NCBI RefSeq assembly: GCF_018446385.1
Contig: NC_055999.1
Span: 80,925,859-80,989,858 of the forward strand
DNA: 64,000 nucleotides
Source of the DNA: Zingiber officinale
Taxonomy: Eukaryota > Streptophyta > Magnoliopsida > Zingiberales > Zingiberaceae
Reading direction: 5' to 3'
A model generated the notes under the pieces. That model was not told the DNA's origin. It was given only the letters and a program-made list of their open reading frames with translations, and did not search any database. Shown here piece by piece: positions 1-12,139 of this stretch. Position numbers and translations under genes: made by a program. How positions within the stretch are numbered: position 1 is the first letter of the stretch; every line of letters begins with the position of its first letter.

Positions 1-686
1 GAAAGAAAGAATATGCTTATCCAAATAACGATGAGTGGCCTTCGGATCCAATCCTCTGCTCCTGGAGTCGATGTGGTGATGGAAGATCGCTGGACGGAGG
101 TCCCAGACAGTGTGGGACGACTTCAATATGTTTCTCTAACTGACGGCTCGCTTCCCTTGCTTCCCCTCGCCTTTCCCCCTCGAGAAAAAGGGTTAAAACC
201 CTTATATAGACTAGGGTTCGGCTGTGGCGACACAGCCGTGCCAAGATGGCACGGCCGTGTTCATTCCCTTCTATGGTGGCGCTGCACAGTCGTGCCAATT
301 GGCATGACCGTGTGGTGTCTGGCCTCGGTCCCTGGGGCACGGCCGTGCAAGGATGCACGACCGTGTACTTCTTGGTCTCGGCATGGGGTGGTACGACTGT
401 GCAAGGATGCACGGCCATGTGCTGATCCGCCTCTGTCTTGGCCGCACAACCATGCAAGGATTGCACGGTCATGCACTGCTCCTCTTTTATCTGGTCACAC
501 GGTCGTGCAAGGGTGCACGACCGTGTTCTTCAGCTTGTTCCGGTGTATCGATAATCGTCGTTTTTGCTCCGAAAGTTGTCTCTGTCAACACAAAACCAAA
601 CAAAGAGCAGATATCCGAACAAAAGAGTATATATAATGAATACAAGATGAAAGAGACAATCATGCAACAAATATATATATATAAAG
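1..686 (-). mobile_element. Athila-like Ty3-gypsy remnant, distal part
   Basis: Non-coding retroelement DNA. It is the left flank of the solo LTR that starts at 687, and it resumes at 5567 and again at 9680. The minus-strand orientation is inferred from the ORF1 remnant at 10457-10822. Positions 193-240 look like an LTR or leader, with a CCTTATATAGA TATA-like box, followed by a hairpin array. The open frames here, on both strands, overlap the palindromic repeats and have no recognisable domain, so I do not call them genes. Assignment to the same element as 9680-10975 rests on the two target-site duplications that stitch the flanks together. Confidence 0.5.
231..526. repeat. Tandem array of six hairpin units, about 53 bp apart
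   Basis: Six imperfect to perfect palindromes of the type CACGGCCGTGCA-AGGA-TGCACGACCGTG lie at 231-260, 285-314, 337-366, 393-420, 446-474 and 497-526. The last has 13 bp arms that match exactly around a 4 base loop. The spacing of 51-56 bp shows a tandem origin, while the pairing inside each arm is kept despite base changes. Confidence 0.85.
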
Positions 687-1399
687 TGTAGGACCGTTGC
701 GGCTAGCTAGAAGGGGGGTTGAAGAGACCTGTAAAATAAAAGCAAAAACACCCTTCTCGAACTTTCAATAGAACACTTGCATCAAATAAAGTAAACAGAA
801 AACATAAAGTAAAAGGCTCATAGTGTAACGCCCCGCCCCTTCCTGCTCAAGCTGACGGGGGTTACTTATCTTTTTCTTCTTATCTTATCTTACTTACTTG
901 CTTGTTAATAATCTTTTCTACTTAAAACAGCGGAAGTCTTGCTTATAGTATATTTTTTTTTTCTTTTTAAAACTTTTCTTTTACTTTTCAAATCATCATC
1001 ACTAACTACCTATCATATAAAGTCACATAGCATGCTTAACATAAATTTAAGCCATAATACTAATAAGCATGATGAAATGTCATGGAGTCATGAAATAACG
1101 ACATAAGCATAATTCTTATTAAATAAAAGTAGGTCTTTCTCTTTTAGCCGAGCCACTACTACACACATCCTTCTTGCCCCTCCTGCTGCTCCCTTAGTAC
1201 ATCCATTCCTTGCCTTTATCTGTGGTACAAGGAAAGTAAGCTATGAGCACACAAGGCTCAGTAAGATCCTTCCTACTCACAAAAACCGTAAAGCATAGCA
1301 TATTCATAAGGCATATAGCATAAGGACAACTCATCATATCATGTATAGAAACATCATATCGTAACATAATCGTAAGGTATCATGGCATATCATGACAAA

Positions 1400-1740
1400 A
1401 CCATAAAGTGCATCTTAGCATAACATAACATAATCATAAGTATCATGGCTTATCATGGCATAATCATAAAGTGCATCCTAGCATAACATAACATAATCAT
1501 AAGTATCATGGCATAATCATAAAGTGCATCCTAGCATAACATAACATAATCATAAGTATCATGGCATAATCATAAAGTGCATCCTAGCATAACATAACAT
1601 AATCATAAGTATCATGGCTTATCATGGCATAATCATAAAGTGCATCCTAGCATAACATAACATAATCATAAGTATCATGGCATATCATGGCATAATCATA
1701 AAGTGCATCCTGGCATGTCATAACATAGTCATAAGTATTA
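1400..1740. repeat. Tandem repeat, 54-63 bp unit, about six copies
   Basis: Units built on GTGCATCCTAGCATAACATA and ATCATAAGTATCATGGC. The GTGCATC word recurs near 1409, 1471, 1525, 1579, 1640 and 1703. The two unit lengths differ by an extra TTATCATGGC-type stretch. Confidence 0.9.
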
Positions 1741-2130
1741 TGCGAGATGACTTTCAAAAACATGTATCATGAAAAATATATGCAACATGTCTTTTAAAAA
1801 CTTATTACATACATACTTAAACATAATCTCAACATGATTAGGGCCCCGGCTTGTACCACATACATAAATGCGCGCGTCCTATGTAGGTCCAAGGTAGCAA
1901 GTCTTGAACCCTACAAGGCATACATACTGGGCCCGTTTTTTAGTCCATCGACCTAGGGGCACTTAGGAGCCCATCCCTAACAAGGCCCGTTTCTTAGTCC
2001 ATCGACCCTGGGGCGCTTATAGAGCCCACCCTTGGTACAAGCCATATAAAGTAAAGTAGCATGTCATACATATCATGGTTCTTATTATTACATGCATATC
2101 ATATTTCTTAACGTATCATATCATACAAAA

Positions 2131-2290
2131 TTTGGGCACACAGCTCATCATAATAGCATGCATAATTTGGGCACACAGCACATCATACATACATGCGTAG
2201 TTTGGGCACACAGCTCCTCATAATAGCATGCATAATTTGGGCACACAGCTCATCATAAATAACATGCATAATTTGGGCACACAGCACATC
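2131..2290. repeat. 35 bp tandem repeat, five copies
   Basis: The word TTTGGGCACACAGC recurs at 2131, 2166, 2201, 2236 and 2271, separated by CATCATAATAGCATGCATAA-like spacers. Confidence 0.9.
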
Positions 2291-2424
2291 ATAAGGGTTA
2301 TCAACATGCATAGATCATAAGCATACATAATTAAACATAGAAGCATAGCAAGCTCTTATCATATCATGAAACCTTGCATCTGAGACACATGGGAATCATA
2401 TTTAGGTCTCTAACCCTAATATCA

Positions 2425-3935
2425 TATAGTGGCCGAAACATATGGTTGTGACTTAGGTTAAAAATCAACATACAAGCATGTGAACCCTAAACCAATATCA
2501 TATCATGTATCACAAGGAACATCATGAGCATTATTTAGTTTAGGTTCTAGGTTTCCTAAGCTTAGAAATCTTGTCATGGCCGAATCTTATCAAGCATTAC
2601 ATTGGGTTAAAAGCAACATACAAGCATGTGAACCCTAAACCAATTTCGTATTATATATCATGAGGAACATCATAAGCATGTTTAGTTTAGGTTCTAGGTT
2701 TTCTAAGCTTATAAACTTGTCATGGCCGAATACCATCAAGCATCACATTTGGTTAAAAATCAACATACAAGCATATGAACCCTAACCCAATATCATATCA
2801 TATATCATAAAGAACCTCGTAAGCATGTTTAGTTTAGGTTCTAGGTTTCCTAAGCTTATAAACCTACCATGGCCGAAACTTGTTAATCATGGGACTAGGT
2901 TTCATGTGGCATAAAAACATGAAAAACCCTAAACCAATTTCATAGCATTTATTACAAGGAACATCATAAGCATAGTTAGGTTGGGTTCTTAGTTTCCTAG
3001 GCCTTTAAACTAGTTGTGGCCGAAAGTTCATAAAGCATGAAAAGTTCTAATCAACCCTACAAGCATGAGCATGTCATGTTAACTTCATATTTTGTCTTAA
3101 GGAACATCATGGCATGCTTAGTTTAGGTTTAAAGTTCTTCTAGACCCTAAAACCTACCATGGCCGAATATTCATGAGCATGGAATAAAATTCTAACCAAC
3201 ATACAAGCATGAGCATATCATGTTAACTACATATCTTGCCTTAAGGAACATCATGGCATGCTTAGTTTAGGTTTAAAGTTCTTCTAGACCCTAAAACCTA
3301 CCATGGCCGAATGTTCATGAGCATGGAATAAAATTCTAACCAACATACAAGCATGAGCATATCATGTTAACTACATATCTTGTCTTAAGGAACATCATGG
3401 CATGCTTAGTTTAGGTTTAAAGTTCTTCTAGACCCTAAAACCTACCATGGCCGAATGTTCACGAGCATGAAATAAAGTTCAAATCAACATACAAGCATGA
3501 GCATATCATGTTAACTCCTTATCTTATCTTAGGTAAGAATCATGGCATGCTTGGATTAGGTTTAACAATTTCCTAGGCCCCTAATCCCATCATGGCCGAA
3601 TGCTTATGAGCATGGAATGAAGTTCAACCCAACATATAAACATGAGCATATCATATCAACTTCATAACTTATCTTAAGAAAGATCATGGCATGCTTGGTT
3701 TGAGTCTTAACTTACCTATTTCCTTTATTCATGCTTGGCCGAGAGTCTAGGGACATGATTCTAAGTTCTAACCAAACATTATAGCATATGAACATTAGAT
3801 AGATCCTCTACCATAAGATACATGTTACAAGAAACATATTGAGCATGTCAAATTTGGGTCTTGACATTTTCTAGGTCCTTCTTGTCTTGGCCGAAAATTC
3901 CATGAAGGTATCCTAGGTTTTTAGGCAACCAAATC
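2425..3935. repeat. Array of about eleven ~145 bp repeats
   Basis: The marker word TGGCCGAA (or TGGCCGAG) recurs near 2430, 2576, 2722, 2869, 3015, 3161, 3303, 3447, 3591, 3737 and 3889, giving a period of 142-152 bp. Each unit also holds a GTTTAGTTTAGGTTCTAGG-type stretch and a CATACAAGCATGTGAACCC-type stretch. Copies at 3100-3480 are nearly identical and outer ones more diverged. Confidence 0.9.
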
Positions 3936-5566
3936 TCATAGAAAATACACAAGCTATTGTACCACAGGTGAGGGAAACTTACCTCCTTTCGCTTGTGGTT
4001 TTTCTTAAGGAAAAAGGTACCCTAGGTGCAAAGGAAGGAGAGAGCTTCTTCTTCTTGCACTTCCTTTTTGTTCCTCTTGCTTGGAAGGGGTAGATCTTGA
4101 AGGCTTCTTCTTGTAAATTAGTTTTATTGGAGAGGAACCTTAGCTTAGCTTTTGGAATTAGGAGAGGGAGGGCTCTTGGTTTCGGTGGAGAATGAAGAAG
4201 GAGAAGGAAGGAGGAAGAAGAAGAATTTAATCCCTTGTTTTTCTTCTCCCAATCCTATTTATTCCTATGTAAATGAAGCATGTCTTCATTCATTCCCTCA
4301 ACTCCTCTTTTCCCTCATTCCTTTAATCCCACGAAAATAGAGAGAGGAAGGGAAGTAGGCAATTTATCTTTTGCTTGCTTCTTCTCTTAACCAAGAGGAA
4401 GAGAAGGTAAGCAACTTGGTTTTCTCTTTCTCTTTTACTTAACCATCTTCTATCCTTTAACTACCATTTCCATTCTCTTTTATTCACTTATCATTCATTA
4501 CTCTAGTGGTTCCATCCACTAATTTAACTCTATTACTTATGGGAGGTTCAAGGTTCAATCCTTGACCTCACCTCTTCTTATTTTATTTTTGGTTTCTATT
4601 TTCCTTCTCTTTTATTTTCTTTTTTTTTTCTTTTTTTATTTTAAAGAAAATACTCCTAGACATAGCTTAGCATTTCGTGGGTGTTACACATAGAGAGTTG
4701 ACTTGGTTACAACCGGGGAGGTTGTTAATCTAAGGAAGATGTCGTACTATTATCTCCTTCTGGCGGAGAAGCCTTTTTACAGCAGTAAAGTGAACAACTA
4801 GAGAAGCTAAACTAGAGAGAGCGTACAAGTGTTGTTACAATGAGTTGTTCTGAATGAATTGAAAGCTTCTGGACCAAGGCTATATTTATAGCCTTGGTCG
4901 AGACGCCTGGAAGGGTTCCGGGCACCCTAGGGGGGGAATAAATTTTATCCCCCAATGTTCAGATCGAGATTTGACTCGATCTGGTCAAAATTCAATCTCC
5001 GGACGCCCGGAAGGGTTCCGGGCGCCCCGGGCTGGTCCGAGCTCCCTGAACAGTTTCGGGCGCCTCGGAGCCTAAGTCAACTCCGGTTGACTTTTTTCGC
5101 CTCGGTCCGGGTCTTCAACTCCGGTTCTGCTCGCTTGGGTGATCGCTGCCATCCGGAAAAGGGCTCACCCAAACCCAACTTCCGGTCTTCTCGAGCGGGC
5201 TTCCCTCCGGCTTCTCGTCCCTCGGAATCGCCGTGTGTTTCCTTCTCGTCCGCCGGCGTACTCATCCGCAGTCTTCGTCCCTCGGACGCACCGCGTGTCA
5301 TCCTTCTCGCTAGCTGCGTCTCTTGCTCCCCGAGGAATCTTCTGCTCCAGCTTTCATCTCTCGGAACCACCGCACGCTTCCTTCTCGTCCGCCGGTGTAC
5401 TCTTCCACAGCACCTCATCCCTCGGACTGCCGTCATTCTCGCTAGCTGCGTCTTCCGCTCGACTACCTGTGTTCCTAAGCTCCTGCACACTTAGACACAA
5501 TGTTAGAAATACACAGGACCTAACTTAACTTGTTGCTCACACCAAAACATCCTTGGGGTTCCAACA

Positions 5567-5893
5567 TAAAGTACGTGAATGTGCGCTAAAACATGCATAA
5601 ATGATCATAATATTTGCGCACATCACACCCCCATACTTGATCCTTTGCTTGTCCTCAAGCAAAATTCCACAAACTATGTTCCTGAGTTCCTGTAGTGTTT
5701 CATAATCCCTAGTGCATTCGCCTAACTCTATCAACTAGTTTCATTGATAAGCATGACTGTGGAGTAACCTAAGTATGGCCTAAGCATAAGTCCTTTGTGC
5801 TCGGTGCAGTAAGTAGCTCAAACTCTTCAGGTTTCAATTCTTTGTCCTAGTTAAGTCGTCATACAATTGAGTTCTAATGCTCCCGGTGATAGG
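5567..5893 (-). mobile_element. Athila-like remnant, middle part
   Basis: Continuation of the sequence interrupted at 686. It contains CACACCCCCATACTTGATCC followed by TTGCTTGTCCTCAAGC, wording often seen in decayed Athila/Tat-type internal regions. No gene is supported. Confidence 0.45.
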
Positions 5894-6798
5894 TGTTGGT
5901 CCCTTTGGAGGCCGACAAGAGGGGAGGGGTGAATTACCCTACAAAAATAAATCTAACCTTTCTCGGATATATCGACTAATTAACAAACACTTGTAATAAT
6001 AAAGAGACGAGACTAATTAAAAGAGATTAGACACAGAGGGTTTACTTGGTTTGCAATCAGGGGATTGCTAATCTAAGGAAAAGAATGCGCAATATCTGAT
6101 GATCTCCTCTGGGCGGAGTAGCCTCTTATAGCGTTGAGAGCACAGACAGAAAAGTAAAGCACTAAGAAATTGATTACAAGTGAGTTCAATGATCTGTGCT
6201 AATCAGTGATATATTTATAGCACTGATCGGGGCGCCTTGAAGGATCCAAGCTCCCTGGGGGGATAAAATTTTATCTCCCAACGTTCAGATCGAGTCAAAA
6301 CTCGATCTGGTCAAAATCCACTTCCGGGTGCCCGGAATGGTTCCGAGCGCCCGGACGGTCCGGGCGCCCGGAATGGATCCGAGCCCTCGGACCACTTAAG
6401 TCAACCCAGTTGACTTTTTGTGGTCCGGTTCCACTGCTCCAGTTCAGCTCGGGTGATCTGTCCCGGCTCCGCTAGCTTGGGTGATCTCGGCCATCCGGAA
6501 TAGGGCTCACCCGAACCCAAGTTCCGGCCTTCTCCTCGAGCAGCCTTCCTTCCCGGTTTCTCGTTCCTCGAACGTCGCGTACACTCTTCTCGTCCACCGA
6601 TGTACTCTTCCGCAGACACCTCGTCCCTCGGACGCACCGAGCCCATCGGCTCTCTCCCGTGCTGTTCTTCTCGCTAGCCGCGTCTTCCGCTCGACTTCCT
6701 GTGTTCCTAAGCTCCTATACACTTAGACACAAGGGTTAGACAAAACAAGACCTAACTTAACGTGTTTGATCACATCAAAACACCTTGGGGTTCCAACA
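5894..6798 (-). repeat. 3' LTR of the gag-only copia element
   Basis: 905 bp, TG...CA ends, aligned with 8802-9679 almost throughout. It is followed on the plus strand by ATCTCCCCCTTTTTG, the complement of a polypurine tract, which makes it the 3' LTR of a minus-strand element. Confidence 0.85.
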
Positions 6799-7215
6799 AT
6801 CTCCCCCTTTTTGATGTGAGCAACCCAAGTTAAGTTAGGGTAAACAAATGCAATAAAAACAAATAATTTTGTAAATGAGTCCAAAGATTATTCAATTAAA
6901 AAAATTATATACCTCCCCCTAGACTTAACATACTTCTCCCCCTTTGATCACATAAAAAATTGGGATTTCTAAACAAGTCTAAGGTAAATTCTAACTTAAA
7001 ACAAATTGAATAATCCTTTTAAAGCATTAAGTAACTTAAATTAATGCTTTTTCAGTTAGTCAATTAAACTTTCGATTTCAATATTTGACTTCCAGGTAGT
7101 GGCGAGGCACTAGGCCTTCTTGGTTATTGGAGCAACAACCACTTTCTAGACAAAGTCGCATAAAGAAATTAGATGTTTAATTTCCTTGCTGAACATGCTA
7201 AGTCTAATTTTAAAT

Positions 7216-7713
7216 TCAAGTTAAACATGTTTTCAGAACCCAATAGAGGTTCCTACCTACAGGGTTAATCAAATATTTCCTAAGTATATAGGCTTTTGAT
7301 ATTTTTCTAATTTGACTTTGGTGAAACCTATAGTACCAGTTTAGTCCTCTATAATTTTTAAAAGCAAAAATATTTGAACAGGTAGACTTTTTCAAATTTT
7401 CTATTTCTTCTTTTAATTTATTATTTTCTAGTTTCAATTTATCAAAATCCTCTATTAGACATGATTTTGCCAAAATTCTTTTTGTTTCTAAAATTTCATT
7501 TTTAAATTTGGTATTTTCATTTTCTAATTTATACATGGATTTTGCCATAGATTTAATTCCAAAGTAAAGTTGATCAGGGGGCAAGAGGCATACCTCACTT
7601 ACCATATCAGACTTGAAGCCTGAATCTCCCCCTGCTTCACTACTTTCATCTGAGGTCGCTCTCCCTTCATCGATGCTGGGTTCTGATGTACTTTGCCCTT
7701 CGTAGCTTGCCAT
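7216..7713 (-). CDS. Coiled-coil ORF in the copia interior
   Basis: 165 codons, downstream of the gag remnant. The N-terminal third is rich in Ser, Glu and Asp. Residues about 55-115 are rich in Lys, Glu, Leu and Asn with the heptad character of a coiled coil (KLENENTKFKNEILETKR). It has no protease, integrase or polymerase motif. It may be the C-terminal part of an extended gag-like protein, since it lies 35 bases below the end of the shifted gag frame. Whether it is translated separately cannot be told. Confidence 0.45.
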   Translation of the reverse strand: MASYEGQSTSEPSIDEGRATSDESSEAGGDSGFKSDMVSEVCLLPPDQLYFGIKSMAKSMYKLENENTKFKNEILETKRILAKSCLIEDFDKLKLENNKLKEEIENLKKSTCSNIFAFKNYRGLNWYYRFHQSQIRKISKAYILRKYLINPVGRNLYWVLKTCLT

Positions 7714-7747
7714 CAGCGCTAACCCGACATATTCTTGAATCTCGGAC

Positions 7748-8800
7748 TCAGATGATTAAGTGTTGTCCCAAGTAGCTTTTAGGTTCTTGTGCTTTTTGGG
7801 TACCTTGATTTTGTCCTTCTTGAGTTCTGGGCAGTCCTCTCTTAGGTGTCCTTCCTTTTAGGTTCTTGTGCTTTTTGGGTACCTTGATTTTGTCTTTCTT
7901 GAGTTCTGGGCAGTCCTCTCTTAGGTATCCTTCCTTTTGACACTGGTAGCAACGCATCCTTCTTCTATTTCTTGGATTCTTTTTATTCTGTATTTCTTTA
8001 AATTTATTAGATCTAAAAAACTTTTTAAAGTTTCTTACCATATATGCTTCCTGATCCTCTTTTGAATCTGACTCGGGTTCATCCTTCTTGGTTGCGTTTA
8101 GTGCAATCATCTGGCTTGCTTCCTTTGTTGTCCCGGCACACCTGGTTTCATGTAGTTCAAGTGTAGAGAACAATTCTTCTAAGGTGCTTACCTCCAGGTC
8201 CTTTGAAATGTAATAGGCGTCGATAATTGACGTCCATTTTGGAGTTCTGGGAAACGCATTGAGTGCGTAGCGTATGGTGTCCCGGTTTGTTACTGTTTCA
8301 CCGAGGTTCTCGAGACCAGTAATCAATTCCTTTACCTTCGCGTGTAGATCGGCTACCTTCTTACCTTTTTCCAGACAAATGTTCATCAGTTTGTTCCGGA
8401 GGATGTCTCTTCTAGCCAATTTTGTTTCGGATGTCCCTTCGTGGAGTTCCAGGAACTTCTCGCAGAGTTCTTTGGCCGACGAGTAGCTTTCGATGCGGTT
8501 GACTTCTTGAGGCGACAACACGCTCAGCAGGTGATATTCCGCACGGTTGTTCGCTACGAAATCACTCTTCTCCTTTGTCCACCGGCTCTGTTATTTTTCT
8601 TCTCCATTCTGATTCGTCGGAGCTATAAAGCCATACTTTATAATTAACCGAATTTCGAAATCAGTTCTTAGGAATACCTCCATACGACGCTTCCAGTGTG
8701 CGAAGTCCCCCTCGAAGTTTGGTGGAACGATGCATGGTCCGACCATCTTGTTGCTTCGATCGGCAGTTAGTCCTCCTGAAGCGCCTTGCTCTGATACCAC
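7748..8800 (-). pseudogene. copia gag (UBN2-type) with two frameshifts and an altered zinc knuckle
   Basis: The first part (8591-8800) has the usual gag start, with FEGDFAHWKRRMEVFL. The frame is then broken, and resumes at 8521 with the UBN2-like core (SAKELCEKFLELHEGTSETK, LRNKLMNICLEKGKKVADLH). The zinc knuckle reads CYQCQKEGYLREDC: the His of CX2CX4HX4C is replaced by Tyr. Just after it a 79 bp tandem duplication (units from 7781 and 7860) repeats the KKHKNLK segment and, because 79 is not a multiple of three, shifts the frame to a short new tail. The product would be a capsid-like protein that packages element RNA. This copy looks dead. Confidence 0.8.
8788..8799 (-). promoter_or_regulatory. 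Primer binding site (initiator Met-tRNA)
   Basis: GCTCTGATACCA on the plus strand, the complement of TGGTATCAGAGC, two bases inside the 5' LTR of the minus-strand copia element. Confidence 0.9.
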
Positions 8801-8801
8801 T

Positions 8802-9679
8802 TGTTGGTCCCTTTGGAGGCCGGCAAGAGGGGAGGGGTGAATTGCCCTACAAAAATAAATCTAACCTTTCTCGGATATATCGACTAATTAACAAACACTT
8901 GTAATAATAAAGAAATAGAGACTAATTAAAAGAGATTAGACACAGAGGGTTTACTTGATTTGCAATCAGGGGATTGCTTATCCAAGGAAAAGAAGGTGCA
9001 GTATCTGATGATCTCCTCTGGGCGGAGTAGCCTCTTACAGCGTTGAGAGCACAGACAGAAAAGTAAAGCACTAAGAAACTGATTACAAGTGAGTTCAATG
9101 ATCTGTGCTAATCAGTGCTATATTTATAGCACTGATCGGGGTTCCCTGAAGGATCGGAGCGCCCTGAGGGAGATAAAATATTATCCCCAACGCTCAGATC
9201 AAGTCAAAACTCGATCTGGTCAAAATCCACTTCCGGACGCCCGGAATGGATCCGGGCGCTCAGACCGCTTAAGTCAACCCAGTTGACTTTTTGTGGTCCG
9301 GGTCCACTGCTCCGGTTCAGCTCGTCTCGGTCCGGGTCTTTTGTTCCGGCTCCGCTAGCTTGGGATCTCGGTCATCCGGAATAGGGCTCACCCGAACCCA
9401 AGTTCCGGCCTTCTCCTCGAGCAGCCTTCCTTCCCGGGTTCTCGTCCCTCGAACGTCGTGTACGTTCTTCTCATCCACCGGTGTACTCTTCCGCGGACAC
9501 CTCGTCCCTCGGACGCACCGAGCCCGTCGGCTCTCTCCCGTGCCGTCCTTCTCGCTAGCCGCGTCTTCCGCTCGACTTCCTGTGTTCCTAAGCTCCTGTA
9601 CACTTAGACACAAGGGTTAGACAAAACAAGACCTAACTTAATGTGTTTGATCACATCAAAACACCTTGGGGTTCCAACA
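8802..9679 (-). repeat. 5' LTR of the gag-only copia element
   Basis: 878 bp, TG...CA ends, strongly similar to 5894-6798, with short deletions in the GC-rich half. Confidence 0.85.
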
Positions 9680-10418
9680 ATAGACACTTACCTACCACAC
9701 ACTTGGTTTGTTTTCCTTAAATTACACAAGATCTCAAAGGGTACTTCTCGGAATCAAGAGAAACATAACATTCATTTTCCCAGTAACCTAACTCGGTCTC
9801 AAAGGGGTGAATCGTTAGTTTCCACTCAAGACAACTATTTTTTATCCCTTATTACTTTTTTTTTGGTGCTATAGAGGTGTAGCACTTATTACACATGCGA
9901 TGTATATGTTGGGATTTGGATTTTTCCAAATGAGCTTCCATGATCCGAGGTTATCCAGTAACCAAAATGTAAGTAAGGAATCACCATGGGAACAAAAGTA
10001 CTAAACAATTTGTATGAATCATAACTATTTTAAAAGTATATCTACCATTCAAGCTTAAGTACTTAAGTGTAGTAAAAATAAGGTCCTTAAGGTCAGGCCA
10101 AAACTTATACCCAACTCCGTACAATACTTAGCTTATTTCATGCTACTAAAGATAGAGAAAGAAGATATACCAAACATACTAACACCATCTGGAAACTCAT
10201 CAACTAAGAAAATGCTAGCTATTTTGCTATCGGACAAGTAGCAGAAAAAGTAGACGGTTGATGTTCTCAAATATGCTACAAAATTAAAGATATAGGAAAA
10301 GAAAATGCAAATAAATACGACAAGACTAAATAAAATAAAGTGAATAAAATATGCAAAAGCAGGTAAAATATGCAAAAGCAAACAAAAGACTCGACTCGAC
10401 TCAGGTTGTGCAACAACA

Positions 10419-10448
10419 CCCCCCCCCCCCCCCACACACACACACACT
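10419..10448. repeat. Poly-C and CA microsatellite
   Basis: A run of 15 C followed by about seven AC units. Confidence 0.95.
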
Positions 10449-10456
10449 TAGACTTT

Positions 10457-10822
10457 TCATCGTCCCGATGAAATTAATACGGTGGCGGGGTGGGTCGGTG
10501 CATGGGTGTACATTATATCGTTCCAATCTAAAGCACTAATCATCCAATCTACGTCATCCCTAATTCCTAGCACATCCATAGTAGTGGGATCCATATATTT
10601 AGTGCATAAGATTTTCCTAGCGACAAGAATATCATATCTAGCTTTTTGCTGATGATTTCTAAAAATAATATTGAACTCGTTTTCGTTACCTTCGTCGTGT
10701 GCCACCCGCTTTCCTTTGCCCTTCGATGGTGAAGCCTTCCCCTTGCCCTTGTCTCCTCCCGGTGCATCTCCTCCGCTAGATCCACCGCTTCCTCGACGAA
10801 GTCTCTTCAAGATCTGCGACAT
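10457..10822 (-). pseudogene. Athila-type ORF1 N-terminal fragment
   Basis: 121 codons. The N-terminus is Gly/Lys-rich (KGKGKASPSKGKGKR) and is followed by the typical plant Athila-like stretch ARYDILVARKILCTKYMDPT and a LGIRDDVDWMISALDW-type helix. Athila ORF1 continues for several hundred residues; here the frame ends about 20 codons past that motif, so this is a fragment. No retropepsin or polymerase follows. Confidence 0.6.
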
Positions 10823-10975
10823 GGTGCAAGGCTTTGAGGAGTTTCTTATGGAAATGGGTCTTGAGGATGGAAATAGTGAGGAGAAGGAGGGAAAAATAGG
10901 GAAGTTTCTTCTCTCTTTTCGGATTTGTGGCTTGAGGAAGTTTTAGATCTAGATGTAGATCTAAGCAAAAGTGAG

Positions 10976-11927
10976 CTTCATTCTGTTCAGGAGTATCTGT
11001 ACATGAGGTTTGATGAATAGTACCATCAGAAGCAAATAACTGTGAAAAATGATTCGAAATGTATTTGCCCCCCAAATCACAACGAAAATACTTTATGTCA
11101 CTAGAATGTTGAGTTTTTACAAGAGCTATGAAGTTGTTGAAAGTGGTAAGATAATCAGACATATGTTTCATAAGATAAACCCAAGAGTAACGAGTGCAAT
11201 TATCAATAAATGAAACATAATACCTTGAACCCCTTTTATAGGAATAAGGGAGAATCCTCACACATCAGAATGGATAAGATCAAATGGAGCATTAGAAAAA
11301 GAGAGCCTTTTAGACAATGGTAAGATAGAAAATTTAGTCAGTTTATAATCACTACAATTAGAAATATCAGAACTTTTTAAAGGTTCTATTACTCTTGTAG
11401 AAGCTAAAAACTACAAACGAGACGCCGAAACATGACCTAAACGAGAGTGCCATAAATAAAAATCAGAAGATGAATGACTCAAATGAAAAAAATGATAAAT
11501 TCACACTTGAAACTACAACTTCTAGTACTTTAAGTTGATCTAAAACATAGAGTCCTCCTTGCCTATGACCGATCCCAATCAACCTCTGAGATTGCGGGTC
11601 CTGAACATAACAATTGGATGAATAACAAGAGACTAGGTATCTAAACTCACATAATTGACTAGCAGAAATAAGATTTAAAGTAAGACTCGGAATATAATAA
11701 ATATTAGTAAAAGATAAAGAAAATGTAACAATTGAACTAATACCTACTAATAACATAGGAGTGTCATCAACAGTAACAATAGATATAGATGAACTGGGAG
11801 ACCAAGAAACAAAAGATGATAAATTGGATGACATATGATAGGAGCCACCAGAATCCAAAATCCACAAGGATGAAGATATACCTGAAATATTAGACAATGA
11901 GAAACCAATATGAGAGGAAGCTGACAT
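10976..11927 (-). pseudogene. copia pol fragment: protease and integrase start
   Basis: The protease frame (11463-11927) carries WILDSGGSYHMS, with the DSG active site of copia proteases. It then runs into the pre-integrase segment (GHRQGGLYVLDQLK). After frame breaks, the integrase core follows (about 10980-11261), with SRYYVSFIDNCTRYSWVYL including the first catalytic Asp, FRCDLGGKYIS with the second Asp, and a TPEQN motif at the break. The catalytic Glu and everything beyond are lost. Several stops and frameshifts separate the parts. Confidence 0.8.
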
Positions 11928-12139
11928 GACAGAGGGTTGTGAAGCAAGAAACTGTTAAAACTACTCAAACATATATGAATCAGATTTTCATGAAGCATCT
12001 GCATGACTAAGCGTGATAACAAAATAAATAACTTTCAAAATAACCAAACTGTTAGGATACACATTTGTATGATCTGCAAAAACTGATGTCAGGATGACTC
12101 GTAGTCACACAAAGAATCTGAGACAGTAAAGAATGTCAA

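Larger units (their letters stand above)
824..4688 (-). mobile_element. Giant Ty3-gypsy-type solo LTR (3,865 bp)
   Basis: It starts TGTAACGCCCC and ends GTGGGTGTTACA, with TSD CATAG at 819-823 and 4689-4693. It carries no gag or pol, no PBS and no PPT. Its minus-strand reading resembles Tekay/Del-type LTRs (start TGTAACACCC, end GGGGCGTTACA), so minus orientation is inferred. Three separate tandem arrays fill most of it. The only notable frame, at 4152-4340, is low-complexity and not a credible gene. Confidence 0.85.
687..5566 (-). mobile_element. Ty1-copia-type solo LTR, split by a nested insertion
   Basis: The ends are TGTAGGACCG and GGGGTTCCAACA. A 5 bp target-site duplication TAAAG lies at 682-686 and 5567-5571. 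Removing the nested element at 824-4688 and one copy of its TSD leaves an LTR of about 1.0 kb. No internal region, PBS or PPT is present, so it is a solo LTR left by recombination between two LTRs. Its 3' end closely resembles the LTRs at 5894-6798 and 8802-9679, which belong to a minus-strand element, so minus orientation is inferred. The GC-rich part (about 4990-5480) produces long but domain-free frames on both strands. Confidence 0.85.
5894..9679 (-). mobile_element. Ty1-copia-type LTR retrotransposon, gag-only derivative
   Basis: The element is 3.8 kb on the minus strand. Two LTRs (5894-6798 and 8802-9679) begin TGTTGGTCCC and end GGTTCCAACA. Next to the right LTR is a Met-tRNA primer site (8788-8799), and next to the left LTR a reverse-complement polypurine tract (6799-6813). 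The 2.0 kb interior holds a frameshifted gag and a coiled-coil ORF but no protease, integrase or reverse transcriptase. The flanking 5-mers ATAGG (5889-5893) and ATAGA (9680-9684) match at four of five positions, consistent with an aged TSD. Confidence 0.85.
9680..10975 (-). mobile_element. Athila-like Ty3-gypsy remnant, ORF1 side
   Basis: Continues the host sequence interrupted at 5893. From 9680 to 10450 it is non-coding and AT-rich, then come a C/CA tract and an ORF1 remnant. It ends where copia integrase sequence begins at about 10976-10985; no repeat marks the junction. Confidence 0.5.
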